Shown here in pieces: positions 37,740 through 46,762 of a stretch of DNA of 64,000 nt. Position numbers and translations under genes: made by a program. Numbering within the stretch: the first letter of the stretch is position 1; every line of letters begins with the position of its first letter. The notes beneath the pieces are model-generated. The model was given only the letters and a program-made list of their open reading frames with translations, searched no databases and was not told the origin of the DNA. Source of the DNA: Pannonibacter sp. SL95 (GTDB lineage: Bacteria > Pseudomonadota > Alphaproteobacteria > Rhizobiales > Stappiaceae); the NCBI RefSeq assembly GCF_026672425.1, contig NZ_JAPPRC010000006.1, positions 1,116,001-1,180,000 on the forward strand. The letters run 5' to 3'.

Positions 37740-38663
37740 TCAGAACAGATCCGGCTCCGCAGACACATTCAGCAACCTGCGGGCGGCGGTCAGCGTGTTT
37801 GCCATCAGCATGGCAATGGTCATCGGGCCGACGCCGCCCGGAACCGGCGTGATGGCGCCGGCATGGGCTGCCGCTTCCGCGAAGGCGACATCGCCGACCA
37901 GCCGCGTGGCATCCGCGCCGCGCGAGGGATCCGGCACGCGGTTGATGCCGACATCAATCACCGTCGCGCCCGGCTTGATCCAGTCGCCCCGGACCATTTC
38001 CGGCCGGCCGACGGCAGCCACCACAACATCGGCACGGCGCACGACATCCGGCAGGTCGCGGGTGCGGCTGTGGGCGATGGTGACCGTGCAGCTTTCCGAC
38101 AGGAGCAGCTGCGCCATCGGCTTGCCAACGATGTTGGAACGGCCGATGACCACGGCATCAAGGCCGGCAAGGGGGCGGGTCAGCGTGCGCTTCAACAGCA
38201 CGAGGCTGCCGGCCGGCGTGCAGGGGACCAGCGCGCGTTCACGGTCACCGGTTGCCAGCAGGCCGACATTGACCGGATGAAAGCCATCGACGTCCTTTTC
38301 CGGCCGGATCAGCTGCAGCACCTTGCCTTCGTCGATGTGCTTGGGCAGCGGCAACTGCACGAGAATGCCGTGGATCGCCTCGTCAGCATTGAGCGCAGCG
38401 ACCAGCGCCAGCAGCTCGGCTTCCGATGTGGTTGCCGGCAGCGTGTGCTTGACCGAGTGAAACCCGCAAGCGGCAGCGGCCTTGTCCTTATTGCGGACGT
38501 AGACCTGGCTGGCCGGATCCTCGCCGACCAGTACGACCGCGAGGCCGGGCTGACGGCCGGTCTCGGCCAGAAGACGGCCGGCGCGGGCGGTGATTTCTGC
38601 GCGCACGGAAGCGGCGATCGCCTTTCCGTCAATGAGAGTTGCCTGATGAGGGGGCTGGCTCAT
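37740..38663 (-). CDS. folD: Bifunctional methylenetetrahydrofolate dehydrogenase / methenyltetrahydrofolate cyclohydrolase
   Basis: A 307-residue cytosolic enzyme of one-carbon metabolism that supplies formyl-tetrahydrofolate for purine and fMet synthesis. Family signatures are [17 protein letters not shown] with the catalytic Lys, [18 protein letters not shown] and GRSNIVGKP for NADP binding, ending [15 protein letters not shown]. The start at 38663 has AAGG upstream. It is monocistronic, with its own terminator, and divergent from the capsule locus. Confidence 0.95.
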   Translation of the reverse strand: MSQPPHQATLIDGKAIAASVRAEITARAGRLLAETGRQPGLAVVLVGEDPASQVYVRNKDKAAAACGFHSVKHTLPATTSEAELLALVAALNADEAIHGILVQLPLPKHIDEGKVLQLIRPEKDVDGFHPVNVGLLATGDRERALVPCTPAGSLVLLKRTLTRPLAGLDAVVIGRSNIVGKPMAQLLLSESCTVTIAHSRTRDLPDVVRRADVVVAAVGRPEMVRGDWIKPGATVIDVGINRVPDPSRGADATRLVGDVAFAEAAAHAGAITPVPGGVGPMTIAMLMANTLTAARRLLNVSAEPDLF

Positions 38664-39087
38664 GGGGAAGGCCTTTCGGTCCGGCGCCATAGGGGAGAGG
38701 GCGCGCATGTGGCTGAAGTCGCGCGCACATTATGAATCGCAGGCTTGCATGGAAAGTGGGGGGCGCGACATTTTCCTCCCCAAATGCGCCGCATCGGCGG
38801 ATTTCTCTGGCCTGAGTCGGTTTCTACGACAGCCAAGCATGGCCGATTTCCCGCTGGAGCGGCCTTTGGACAGCCGGTATGAGCTGCAATGTGGCCGTTC
38901 GGCGGGCGAGAATCCGTTCAAACATCTCCTTGCGAAACCAAGTCCTTAATGATTTCCTTTCATTTCCTGTTGTAATTGAAGCACAGCGTTTCCGTCCTGC
39001 ACAGGTGCGGGCTCAGCCCGGCTTGGACTTTGGCCGCGCCGAGTGCTAGGAGGAATGCCGGGATTGGATGGAGCAGGCGGGGAACCG
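38664..39087. promoter_or_regulatory. Divergent folD/capsule control region
   Basis: About 420 bases without a gene, feeding folD to the left and the capsule export operon to the right. About 120-135 bases before the capsule start the heptamer ATTTCCT occurs twice at a 10-base period (38952-38958 and 38962-38968), followed by TTGTAATTG. This could be a phased regulator site, but no consensus promoter is clear. Confidence 0.35.
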
Positions 39088-40233
39088 ATGCGGTCGTTGT
39101 GGCTTTTGTCTTGTGTACTGCTTGCTGCTGGCTGTTCGGCGTTGCCTTCCGAAGGCCCCACCGCGATTGGCATCACCTCTGACCAGATCACGGCTGACCA
39201 GTCGGCTGTTCCGTCGGGCATGGAAAAATATGCCGTCATCGACGTGAACCCGTCCAACATCGAGTACCTGAAGAATTATCGCCCGCTGGCTTTCATGAAC
39301 CAGTTCAAGGGTGTTGGCGGCGGCGGATCGAGCGCAAGGCTCGGCGTTGGCGACAATCTGCAGATCAAGATCTGGGAAGCCTCGCGTGAGGGGCTGTTCT
39401 CCAACGGCAGCGACAGCACCCAGATTCCTGCGACGATCGACGAGAGCGGCTTTATCTTCGTCCCCTACGCCGGACGCATTCAGGCAGCCGGCCAATCGGT
39501 CGAAGGTCTGCGCCAGACCATCGAAAGCAAGCTGGCCGGCAAGGCCATCGAACCGCAGGTTCTGGTCGTCGTCTCCGGCAAGATGAGCTCCACCGCCGTG
39601 GTGGTCGGCGATGTTGCCAAGCCGGGCGTCTATCCGCTGCAGGTGCGCGACACCCGTCTGCTGGAACTGGTGGCCCAGGCCGGTGGCGCCCGTGCGGCAA
39701 CCTACGAAACCGTCGTGACGCTGAAGCGCGGCGCGCGCTCCGGCACGACCCGGCTCGAGCATCTGATCGATTTCCCGGAAAACAACGTGCTCGTGGCACC
39801 GGGCGACAATGTGCTGCTGTCACATCGCCCGCGCACATTCTCGGCCTTCGGCGCGCTCAAGGCCAACCAGCTCGTCCCCTTCCGCACCAAGTCGGTGTCG
39901 ATGGCAGAAGCGCTTGCCACCGTTGGCGGCCTGAATGACTACCGCGCCGATGCTGGCGGCATCTTCCTGTTCCGCTACGAAGAGGCAGATCTTGTCCGCC
40001 AGCTGCGCCCGGATCTGGCGCAGAAGATGGCTGGCCAGACCGAAGTTCCGGTCGTCTACCGCGTCAGCCTGCAGGATCCGCGCGGCTTCTTCATGACCCG
40101 CTTCTTCGAGATGCGTGACAAGGATATCCTCTATGTCGCGAACCATCCGACGGCGGAGTTTGGCAAGTTCCTGCAGATCATCGCACCGCTGACCAACAAC
40201 GCGCTCAGTGTTGCCGCGATCTTGAACAAGTAA
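39088..40233 (+). CDS. Capsular polysaccharide outer-membrane export lipoprotein (KpsD/Wza-like)
   Basis: A 381-residue polysaccharide export (OPX) lipoprotein. The signal peptide ends in the lipobox LLAAGC with the lipidated Cys at residue 16. A poly-export domain (LGVGDNLQIKIWEASREGLF, then FIFVPYAGRIQAAGQSVEG) and two SLBB-type segments (VVVGDVAKPGVYPL; FSAFGALKANQLVPF) follow. It forms the outer-membrane gate for the polysaccharide and works with the KpsE/M/T proteins encoded 9 kb downstream. ATG 39088 follows GGGGAACCG. It opens the capsule locus. Confidence 0.92.
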   Translation: MRSLWLLSCVLLAAGCSALPSEGPTAIGITSDQITADQSAVPSGMEKYAVIDVNPSNIEYLKNYRPLAFMNQFKGVGGGGSSARLGVGDNLQIKIWEASREGLFSNGSDSTQIPATIDESGFIFVPYAGRIQAAGQSVEGLRQTIESKLAGKAIEPQVLVVVSGKMSSTAVVVGDVAKPGVYPLQVRDTRLLELVAQAGGARAATYETVVTLKRGARSGTTRLEHLIDFPENNVLVAPGDNVLLSHRPRTFSAFGALKANQLVPFRTKSVSMAEALATVGGLNDYRADAGGIFLFRYEEADLVRQLRPDLAQKMAGQTEVPVVYRVSLQDPRGFFMTRFFEMRDKDILYVANHPTAEFGKFLQIIAPLTNNALSVAAILNK

Positions 40234-40270
40234 TCCCTCCCTGTTCGTAGGGGTGAACAAGGACGGTGCC

Positions 40271-41665
40271 ATGGCGGACAAGCCGCAAGGGCAGGGCATG
40301 AGCGGGCCAGAACCGTCCGGCGGTGGCAAGAAGACTTTCGTCTTTCTGCAAGGCCCGCCCTCGGTGTTCTGCCGCCGTGTCGCTGACGAGCTGGACCTGC
40401 TCGGCCACCGGACCCACCGGATCAACCTGTGCCCGGGCGACTGGCTCGCCTGGCACGACCGCAGGGCCGTCAATTACCGGGGCTCGCTCGCAGGCTTCAA
40501 GGATTGGCTGCGGGAATTCGTGCGCAAGGTCGGGGCGACGGACATCGTCTATTACGCCGACCGTCTGCCGTATCATGTCGCAGCTGCCGAGATCGCGGAC
40601 GAGCTGGGCCTGACGGCCAGCGCCTATGAGTTCGGCTATCTGCGCCCGGACTGGATCACGCTGGAGCGCAATGGCATGTCGGCCCATTCGCGGTTTCCGG
40701 AAGATCCGGAGCGGATCCGGGCGCTGGCTGAAGGGTTGCCGCCAATCGACCGCCGGCCGCTCTACACCCATCCCTTCTGGATGGAGGCGTTTCACGAGGT
40801 CGTCTACAACCTCTCCAACGTCTTCTGCGCCTGGTTTTCCTTCCCGCGCTTCTACCGCGACCGGTTCTATCATCCGCTGGCGGAATATCTGCGTTTCATT
40901 CCGCGTCTGGTGCAGTCGAGCTGGCGCAACAGCGTGGCCGAGCATCTGATCGACGATGTCATCGGAAGCGGGATCCCCTATTACGTCTTTCCGCTGCAGA
41001 TCCAGAGCGACTACCAGCTGCGCTACAACTCGCCCTTCAGCCACATCGGCGAGGCGGCGGAAGAGGTCATCCGCTCCTTCGCCAAGTCCGCGCCGGTGTC
41101 GGCCCGTCTGGTGTTCAAGATCCACCCGCTCGACAATGGCATCGAGCCCTGGCCGAAGCTCCTGAAGCAGATCGCCCGGCGCTATGGTGTGCGCAAGCGC
41201 GTCTATGTGATCGACGGCGGCAACCTGAACCGGCTGCTGGAACACGCCAAGGGCGCGCTGATGATCAACAGCACCACCGGCATTCACGCCCTGCGCGTCG
41301 GCTGCCCCACCAAGGTGCTCGGCATTGCCCTTTATGACATCGCCGGTCTCACCAGCCAGGTGCCGCTCGACCAGTTCTGGGCCGACCGGACACCGCCGGA
41401 CGCCGGCTTGCTGGATCAGCTGGAGCGCCTGCTGGCCGCCACGATCCAGGTAAAGGGCAATTTCTACGTCGAGAAAGGCCGGCGGGCAGGGGCCTATGCC
41501 ATGGCCCGGCGGCTCGCAGATGGCAGCGTGAACGGCCTCGGCACGCTCGAAACGCCGCCGCCACGGCTGGCCAGGGCGCGGGCTGCCGGCATCGCCACGA
41601 CCTTCGACGAGCAGATCAATGATGGCACGCACACCGAACGGTGGTTCCATGCCTGGCGCGGCTGA
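40271..41665 (+). CDS. KpsS-like capsule polysaccharide (Kdo-transferase family) protein, copy 1
   Basis: A 464-residue cytoplasmic protein of the capsule polysaccharide synthesis family. Starting with FVFLQGPPSVFCRRVAD, it shows the family motifs INLCPGDWLAW, YEFGYLRPDWITLERNG, FPLQIQSDYQLRYNS, FKIHPLDNGIEPW and NSTTGIHALRVGCPTKVLG. In E. coli KpsS adds the first beta-Kdo to the lipid anchor of group 2 capsules. ATG 40271 has AAGGA 8 bases upstream. It begins 37 bases after the export lipoprotein gene and overlaps the next glycosyltransferase gene by 17 bases, so these are one operon. A clear paralog lies at 52381. Confidence 0.9.
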   Translation: MADKPQGQGMSGPEPSGGGKKTFVFLQGPPSVFCRRVADELDLLGHRTHRINLCPGDWLAWHDRRAVNYRGSLAGFKDWLREFVRKVGATDIVYYADRLPYHVAAAEIADELGLTASAYEFGYLRPDWITLERNGMSAHSRFPEDPERIRALAEGLPPIDRRPLYTHPFWMEAFHEVVYNLSNVFCAWFSFPRFYRDRFYHPLAEYLRFIPRLVQSSWRNSVAEHLIDDVIGSGIPYYVFPLQIQSDYQLRYNSPFSHIGEAAEEVIRSFAKSAPVSARLVFKIHPLDNGIEPWPKLLKQIARRYGVRKRVYVIDGGNLNRLLEHAKGALMINSTTGIHALRVGCPTKVLGIALYDIAGLTSQVPLDQFWADRTPPDAGLLDQLERLLAATIQVKGNFYVEKGRRAGAYAMARRLADGSVNGLGTLETPPPRLARARAAGIATTFDEQINDGTHTERWFHAWRG

Positions 41666-42962
41666 CAACGAGGCGAGCGCCCGCCGCCATGTGCTGCTGG
41701 ACATCACGCGGCTGATGGGGCGCGGTCTGCGCTCCTCGCCGACCGGCATCGACCGGGTGGAGTTTGCCTATCTGGACCATCTGCTGGCGCGGCCCGACAT
41801 CGAGCTTGGCTTTGTCGAGGCCGGCGACTTCGGCTTGCGTCTGTTGTCCCGGGACATTGGTCAGGATCTCAGGGACCGGACGGCTGCCAACTGGGGCGTT
41901 GCCGACAGCACTGCCAGCCCGGCCTATGCGCGCACGTTGACCTTCCTCGGCCTGCCTGCCGATGCGCCAGCGCGTGGCCCCGGCCGCCGCGATGCCGTGA
42001 CAGGAGCTGCGGCTTGGGTGAAGCGCGCGGCCGGCCAGGTGGTCGGCACCCTGTCGAACATCCCCGGCCATATCGGCGGCGCTGTCTACATCAACGTCGC
42101 CCACTCCAACCTGACCGCGCCGGCGCTGCCGCGCTGGCTGCAGCGCTCCGGCGTCCGGCCGGTGTTCCTGATCCATGATCTTATCCCGATCACCCATCCG
42201 GAATACTGCCGTCCAGGACACGCAGACCTGCACCGGCGCAGGATGGCGACCGTGGCGGCCCATGCCGAGCTGGTGATCACCAACTCCGCCTATACCCGCG
42301 ATGTGTTCGAGGCCCATGTGACCGCATCCGGCCTCCGGATGCCCCGCACGGAAGTCGCGCTGCTCGGGATCGAGGACCAGTTCCAGGCTCGCGCCGGCGC
42401 CCTCGCCGTGCCGCAGCCCGACACGCCCTATTTTGTTGTTCTGGGCACCATCGAGCCGCGCAAGAACCATCTGCTGCTCATGCCCTTGTGGCGCGACATG
42501 GTCGAGCGGATGGGCGAGGCCGCGCCAAAGCTGGTGCTGATCGGTCGCCGGGGCTGGGAAAACGAGAACATCGCCGATTATCTCGACCGCTGTCCCGCCT
42601 TGAGCGCGCATGTGCATGAGGCCGGTGGCCTGACGGACGCGGAAGTGGCCGCGCTGATGCGGGGCGCCGCCGCCGTTCTCGTGCCGTCCTTTGTCGAAGG
42701 CTTCAGCCTGCCGCTGGTTGAGGCCGAGGCCTTGGGCGCGCCGGTCATTGCTTCCGACATTGCCGTTCACCGTGAGGTCGCAGGCCCCGCCGCCCGGCTC
42801 CTGTCACCGCTCGACGGCCTCGGCTGGATGCGGGCCATTGAGGGCCTTGCCCGCGGCGACCGGGGCGCCCGGCTCGACATCGAACCAGGCGTGCCCGAGG
42901 CCATGACCTGGCCCGCCCATTTCCGCGTGCTGGATCGCTTTCTTACCCGAGCCTCAGCCTAA
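41649..42962 (+). CDS. Family 4-type glycosyltransferase
   Basis: A 437-residue GT-B glycosyltransferase. The acceptor domain begins HVLLDITRLMGRG and SPTGIDRVEFAYL; the linker has FLIHDLIPITHPEYC and ITNSAYTRDVF. The nucleotide-sugar domain contains LGTIEPRKNHLLLM and the EX7E motif in SFVEGFSLPLVEAEALG. Same fold and motif order as the larger enzyme at 44489 (both have DIIPITHPE-type and IEARKNH-type segments), suggesting successive steps in building the repeat unit. The start may be ATG 41619; 41649 is preferred for its shorter overlap. Confidence 0.87.
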   Translation: MPGAADNEASARRHVLLDITRLMGRGLRSSPTGIDRVEFAYLDHLLARPDIELGFVEAGDFGLRLLSRDIGQDLRDRTAANWGVADSTASPAYARTLTFLGLPADAPARGPGRRDAVTGAAAWVKRAAGQVVGTLSNIPGHIGGAVYINVAHSNLTAPALPRWLQRSGVRPVFLIHDLIPITHPEYCRPGHADLHRRRMATVAAHAELVITNSAYTRDVFEAHVTASGLRMPRTEVALLGIEDQFQARAGALAVPQPDTPYFVVLGTIEPRKNHLLLMPLWRDMVERMGEAAPKLVLIGRRGWENENIADYLDRCPALSAHVHEAGGLTDAEVAALMRGAAAVLVPSFVEGFSLPLVEAEALGAPVIASDIAVHREVAGPAARLLSPLDGLGWMRAIEGLARGDRGARLDIEPGVPEAMTWPAHFRVLDRFLTRASA

Positions 42963-42985
42963 ACTGTGACTGGCATTCCGCCCCC

Positions 42986-44323
42986 TCAGAGCAGCCAGAT
43001 GCCATTGGCGATCTGGGTGCCGACGAGGGACTGGTTTTCCGGGCTTTCGGAGAAACCGAGAAGCACGTCCTGGCGGTCCCATGTGCCGTTGGCGAGACGA
43101 TCGAGCCAGCCGTTGAGGCCGACCTGGTCGGGGCCGCGGCCGAGCACGTTCTGGTACAGTGCAGTCAGATAAGTCGTGTTCGAAGTGCCGACGCCATAGC
43201 GCTGGATGAACTCGGCCGAACCGATGAAAGCGCCGGCCATCTGCTTCAACGTCATGCCCTGGTCGACCAGGTTGACGTTGTGCGACAGGCCCGGGCGGTC
43301 TGGCGTACGGGCAAAGGCGGCCTGATACAGACGATAGGTCTGGCCGGCGCTGCCGCTGAAATCGAAGGCGAGGGTGCCGTTGTCGAAGGTCAGGCGCTCG
43401 ACGTCATAAAGCGTGTCACGGCCTTCGCTGCCAGTCTTGTCAGTGACGGTGAGCGTGGTGCCGTTGCGGGTGAAAGTGAAGTCACTGCCCGGTCCCTGAT
43501 ACTTGACCGTGTCGCGGCCAGCACCGCCGTAGACCGTGTCATTGCCGACGCTGGTGTAGCGGCCCTTGCCGGCAAACAGGCCGAAGACGTCATTGCCAGA
43601 GGTGCCGTTCACCGTGTGGCCGGAATAGCCCTCGATGAAGCGGTCGTTGTCCTTCATCGTCTCCTTGATCCAGCTCCAGTGACCGCCAATGTCGGTGAAG
43701 TAGGACTTGGTTGAGACGAGCCCGACGGCATAGGGGCCGTTGGAGGTGTCGTAGAAGATCGGGCCGCCGGAATTGCCCGGATTGATCTCCACATTGCCGT
43801 TGTTGACATAGATCTGGTCGGTGGCATCGGCATAGACCGAGCCTTCGTCGCGCACGGCATAATTGTCATAGGCGCCGGGGAAACCGATCACCGAGACGTT
43901 GCCGCCGTTGTTGAAGTCTGGATCCACGTCGAACCAGTTGTAGGTATCGCCCAGCGGCTTTGACAGCGACAGCAGGGCAATGTCCACCTCGGCGTGGCCC
44001 ATGGTGCTGAACCGGTTGTCGCCGGCAGAAATCAACCCATCCCGATCCGGATCAAAGGCTCCGGGATTGGAATTGTTGTAGAAGTCCATCGCGGAATACG
44101 AATAGAAATTCTGGTTCGACTTGTCCGGATTGTAGACCGGATAAATCTTGATCGTGTCAGCAATGCGCCCGGCCTTTGGGTCATAGACCACATGGGCGGC
44201 GGTCAGCAGGTCGTTGCGGCCCACAAGGAACCCGGTTCCAGTATAGGTGGTGTTGCCCCAGGTCGCCTTGATGAAGACCACGGACTTCGCAGGGTAGGCG
44301 GTCTCGGTAACATAATACGTCAT
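42986..44323 (-). CDS. Secreted V8-like serine protease with a DUF4214 C-terminal domain
   Basis: A 445-residue protein transcribed against the capsule genes. Residues 10-225 are a trypsin-fold V8-like protease with triad His44 (LLTAAHVV), Asp114 (EVDIALL) and Ser185 (PGNSGGPIF). An EF-hand-like calcium loop DPDRDGLISAGD sits at residues 91-102. Residues 235-310 have an RTX-like pattern (GTSGNDVFG, GNDTVYGGAGRDTV), and the C-terminal 110 residues form a DUF4214 domain (YQAAFARTPDRPGL; YQNVLGRGPDQVGLNGWL). It has no N-terminal signal, so type I secretion is likely. GGAG lies upstream of the start. It may process surface or capsule-associated proteins. Confidence 0.88.
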   Translation of the reverse strand: MTYYVTETAYPAKSVVFIKATWGNTTYTGTGFLVGRNDLLTAAHVVYDPKAGRIADTIKIYPVYNPDKSNQNFYSYSAMDFYNNSNPGAFDPDRDGLISAGDNRFSTMGHAEVDIALLSLSKPLGDTYNWFDVDPDFNNGGNVSVIGFPGAYDNYAVRDEGSVYADATDQIYVNNGNVEINPGNSGGPIFYDTSNGPYAVGLVSTKSYFTDIGGHWSWIKETMKDNDRFIEGYSGHTVNGTSGNDVFGLFAGKGRYTSVGNDTVYGGAGRDTVKYQGPGSDFTFTRNGTTLTVTDKTGSEGRDTLYDVERLTFDNGTLAFDFSGSAGQTYRLYQAAFARTPDRPGLSHNVNLVDQGMTLKQMAGAFIGSAEFIQRYGVGTSNTTYLTALYQNVLGRGPDQVGLNGWLDRLANGTWDRQDVLLGFSESPENQSLVGTQIANGIWLL

Positions 44324-44488
44324 TCAAATCTCCAAACTGCGCCCTGCGCTCGCCCAGTCGATATCATTATCTGCCTCCTTGGCAGAAATACGGCAGCCAG
44401 TGGCGCAACCACCCTGTATCTGCCGAGTTGAAAAGCACCGCACGTACGGTTATGTCAGCTGGTCGCTTGCCCCTTCCGGAGACCTAGT

Positions 44489-46699
44489 TTGGACCCCTTT
44501 CGCCGACTTCTGAACCGTGGCACTGCAAAGAAGGCCGGGCAAGTGTTGCGTGAGGCTGACGAAGCCCGCGATGCCGGAAAATGGACCGAGGCGGCAGAGC
44601 TGTACGCCGCCTTCCTGGAGCTGAAGCCCGAGGCTGACGGCATCTGGATCCAGCGTGGCAACATGCTGAAGGAAGCGGGCCGCCATGACGATGCGCTGGC
44701 AGCCTTCGACCGGGCCATCGCGCTGAAGCCGGACAACGCCGATGCCTTCCTGATGAAGGGCCATCTGTTCAAGGTGATGGGCAACCTGGACGCTTGCGAG
44801 GTCGCCTATCGGCAGGCGTTTGTCCTCAACAGCGAAGACCGCACCGCATTCCGCGAGCTCAGGGCGCTGGGGGCAAGCCTTGATGCCGATACCTTTGCCG
44901 CTGCCGCCGGCAACCTGGCCGCGCGCGGCGAACAGGTGCTGATGGACCTGTCGGATATCTTCAAGTTCCTCAAGGATCACGCCACGGTGTCCGGCATCCA
45001 GCGGGTGCAGCTGCACCTGTCGGAAAGCATCATCCGCGCGGGCGGCGACACGTTCCGCCTGTCTTATCTGGATGAAGTCACCCGCGCCTATTACACGATT
45101 GCCGCCGAAACGGTGCTGGACCTGTCGGCAGCCTTGCGGCGCCAGCCGGTCGATCACGGCGAGATCCGGTCGATCATCGCGCGGGCGGAGCAGGGCGCAG
45201 AAGTCTATGTGCCGCGGGCCGGGGACGTGGTCTTTGTCGCCGGCGCGTTCTGGATGCTGCCGGACAGCGCCAATGTCTATCAGGCCCTAAAGCGGGCCGG
45301 GGTCCGGATCGCCGTCTACATCTACGACATCATCCCGATCACGCATCCGGAGTTCTGCGCGCCGGAGCTGGTGGCCCGTTTCTCGCGGTGCCTGTTCCAT
45401 TTCATTCGCCTCGCCGATGTGATCTTCACGATCTCCGAGTTCTCGGCCGTTGATCTGAAGCGCTATTGCGCTGAGCGCGGCATCCCGCTCGCGCCCGTGC
45501 GTCCGGTGAAGCTGGCGCATCAGCTCGACAGCGGCGAGAGCTCTGCCGGGCGTGCCAGCCCTGCGGTCAAGTCCCTGCTCGACCGGCCCTTCGTGCTCTT
45601 CGTCTCCACCATCGAGGCGCGCAAGAACCACAATTACCTGTTCCAGATCTGGCAGAAGCTGCTGGAACGGCATCCTCGGGATCAGGTGCCGGAGCTTGTC
45701 TTCGTCGGCCGGCCGGGCTGGCGGGTGAAGGACCTGATGGGGAGCTTTGCCTCGCGCAACCATCTCGATGGCAAGCTGCACATCCTCAGCAACGTCTCGG
45801 ATGCCGATCTGTCGCTGCTCTACCGCGCGGCGCAGTTCTCGGCCTTCCCGAGCTTTGTGGAAGGCTGGGGCCTGCCGATCGGCGAGAGCCTGGCCTTTGG
45901 CACGCCCTGCATTGCCTCGACCACATCCTCGATGCCGGAGGTCGGCGGCGACCTCGTCGACTATGTCGATCCCTACAACGTGACGGGCGGACTGGAGCTG
46001 GTGGAAGAATTGCTGTTCACGCCCGGAGCGCTGGACGCCCGCCGCGCACGCATTGCCAACGAGTTCCGCCCCGTGATCTGGCCGCAGGTTGCCGACGAGA
46101 TGCGGACGCGGTTTGCCGAGGTTCTCGCCCGGACAGCGCCCTATGATGCGCCGGACAAGACCGGCAGCGATCTGGTGGCCCGGCTTGCGGCGGGCGCGCA
46201 GATCGACTTCGAAGAATCTGCGCTGGAGCCACGCATCGACCGGATGCGTGAACTGGCCGAGGCTGATTTTGTCTTTGATGACAAATGGATCTGGGACGAG
46301 CTTCAGGTCAAATGGCTGACCGGTAGCCAGGCGGATCTTGCATTCAGGCTGCCGGACGGGGCAGCTGCAGCGGGCAATGTCGTGCCGGTTGCGCTGGAGC
46401 TACAGTTCCGCAAGCCCGGCGCGGAGGGCAATCGCCTCGTGTTCCGCTCGGGCGGTGCCGAGGTCGGGCGGATGGACATCAAGACTGGAACCATCCTGGC
46501 GGTCTGCGGCGCTGAGGTGGATGCGCAGGGTGTGGTCCGGCTCGGGCTGTCGATCGAGGGAGTGATGCCGCGCGACGACCGGCTGCGGCCGATCCTGATG
46601 GCCGTGCGCAGCATCGGCGTCGGCAGCCCCGTCGCGGCGCAGTCGCTGGTCGTCATGGAGCAACGCATTCGCCTGGTCCGCCCCAAGCTCGAACGCTAG
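44489..46699 (+). CDS. TPR-containing family 4-type glycosyltransferase with a C-terminal extension
   Basis: A 736-residue protein. Residues 1-125 hold tetratricopeptide repeats (GKWTEAAELYAAFLELKP, HDDALAAFDRAIALKPD). Residues about 150-570 are a GT-B glycosyltransferase: TVSGIQRVQLHLSESI, YIYDIIPITHPEFC, STIEARKNHNYLFQIW, and the EX7E motif in SFVEGWGLPIGESLAFG. The last 130 residues form a beta-rich domain of unknown role. The start is a TTG with GGAG 9 bases upstream; no ATG near the first repeat fits better. It is divergent from the protease gene. The TPR part may dock to the export or synthase complex. Confidence 0.87.
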   Translation: MDPFRRLLNRGTAKKAGQVLREADEARDAGKWTEAAELYAAFLELKPEADGIWIQRGNMLKEAGRHDDALAAFDRAIALKPDNADAFLMKGHLFKVMGNLDACEVAYRQAFVLNSEDRTAFRELRALGASLDADTFAAAAGNLAARGEQVLMDLSDIFKFLKDHATVSGIQRVQLHLSESIIRAGGDTFRLSYLDEVTRAYYTIAAETVLDLSAALRRQPVDHGEIRSIIARAEQGAEVYVPRAGDVVFVAGAFWMLPDSANVYQALKRAGVRIAVYIYDIIPITHPEFCAPELVARFSRCLFHFIRLADVIFTISEFSAVDLKRYCAERGIPLAPVRPVKLAHQLDSGESSAGRASPAVKSLLDRPFVLFVSTIEARKNHNYLFQIWQKLLERHPRDQVPELVFVGRPGWRVKDLMGSFASRNHLDGKLHILSNVSDADLSLLYRAAQFSAFPSFVEGWGLPIGESLAFGTPCIASTTSSMPEVGGDLVDYVDPYNVTGGLELVEELLFTPGALDARRARIANEFRPVIWPQVADEMRTRFAEVLARTAPYDAPDKTGSDLVARLAAGAQIDFEESALEPRIDRMRELAEADFVFDDKWIWDELQVKWLTGSQADLAFRLPDGAAAAGNVVPVALELQFRKPGAEGNRLVFRSGGAEVGRMDIKTGTILAVCGAEVDAQGVVRLGLSIEGVMPRDDRLRPILMAVRSIGVGSPVAAQSLVVMEQRIRLVRPKLER

Positions 46700-46762
46700 G
46701 AACAGTTTTCGCGGCCTCGCTCAGGGCACTTCGCTCTGGTCAATACGCTCTGGCCAATCCGC

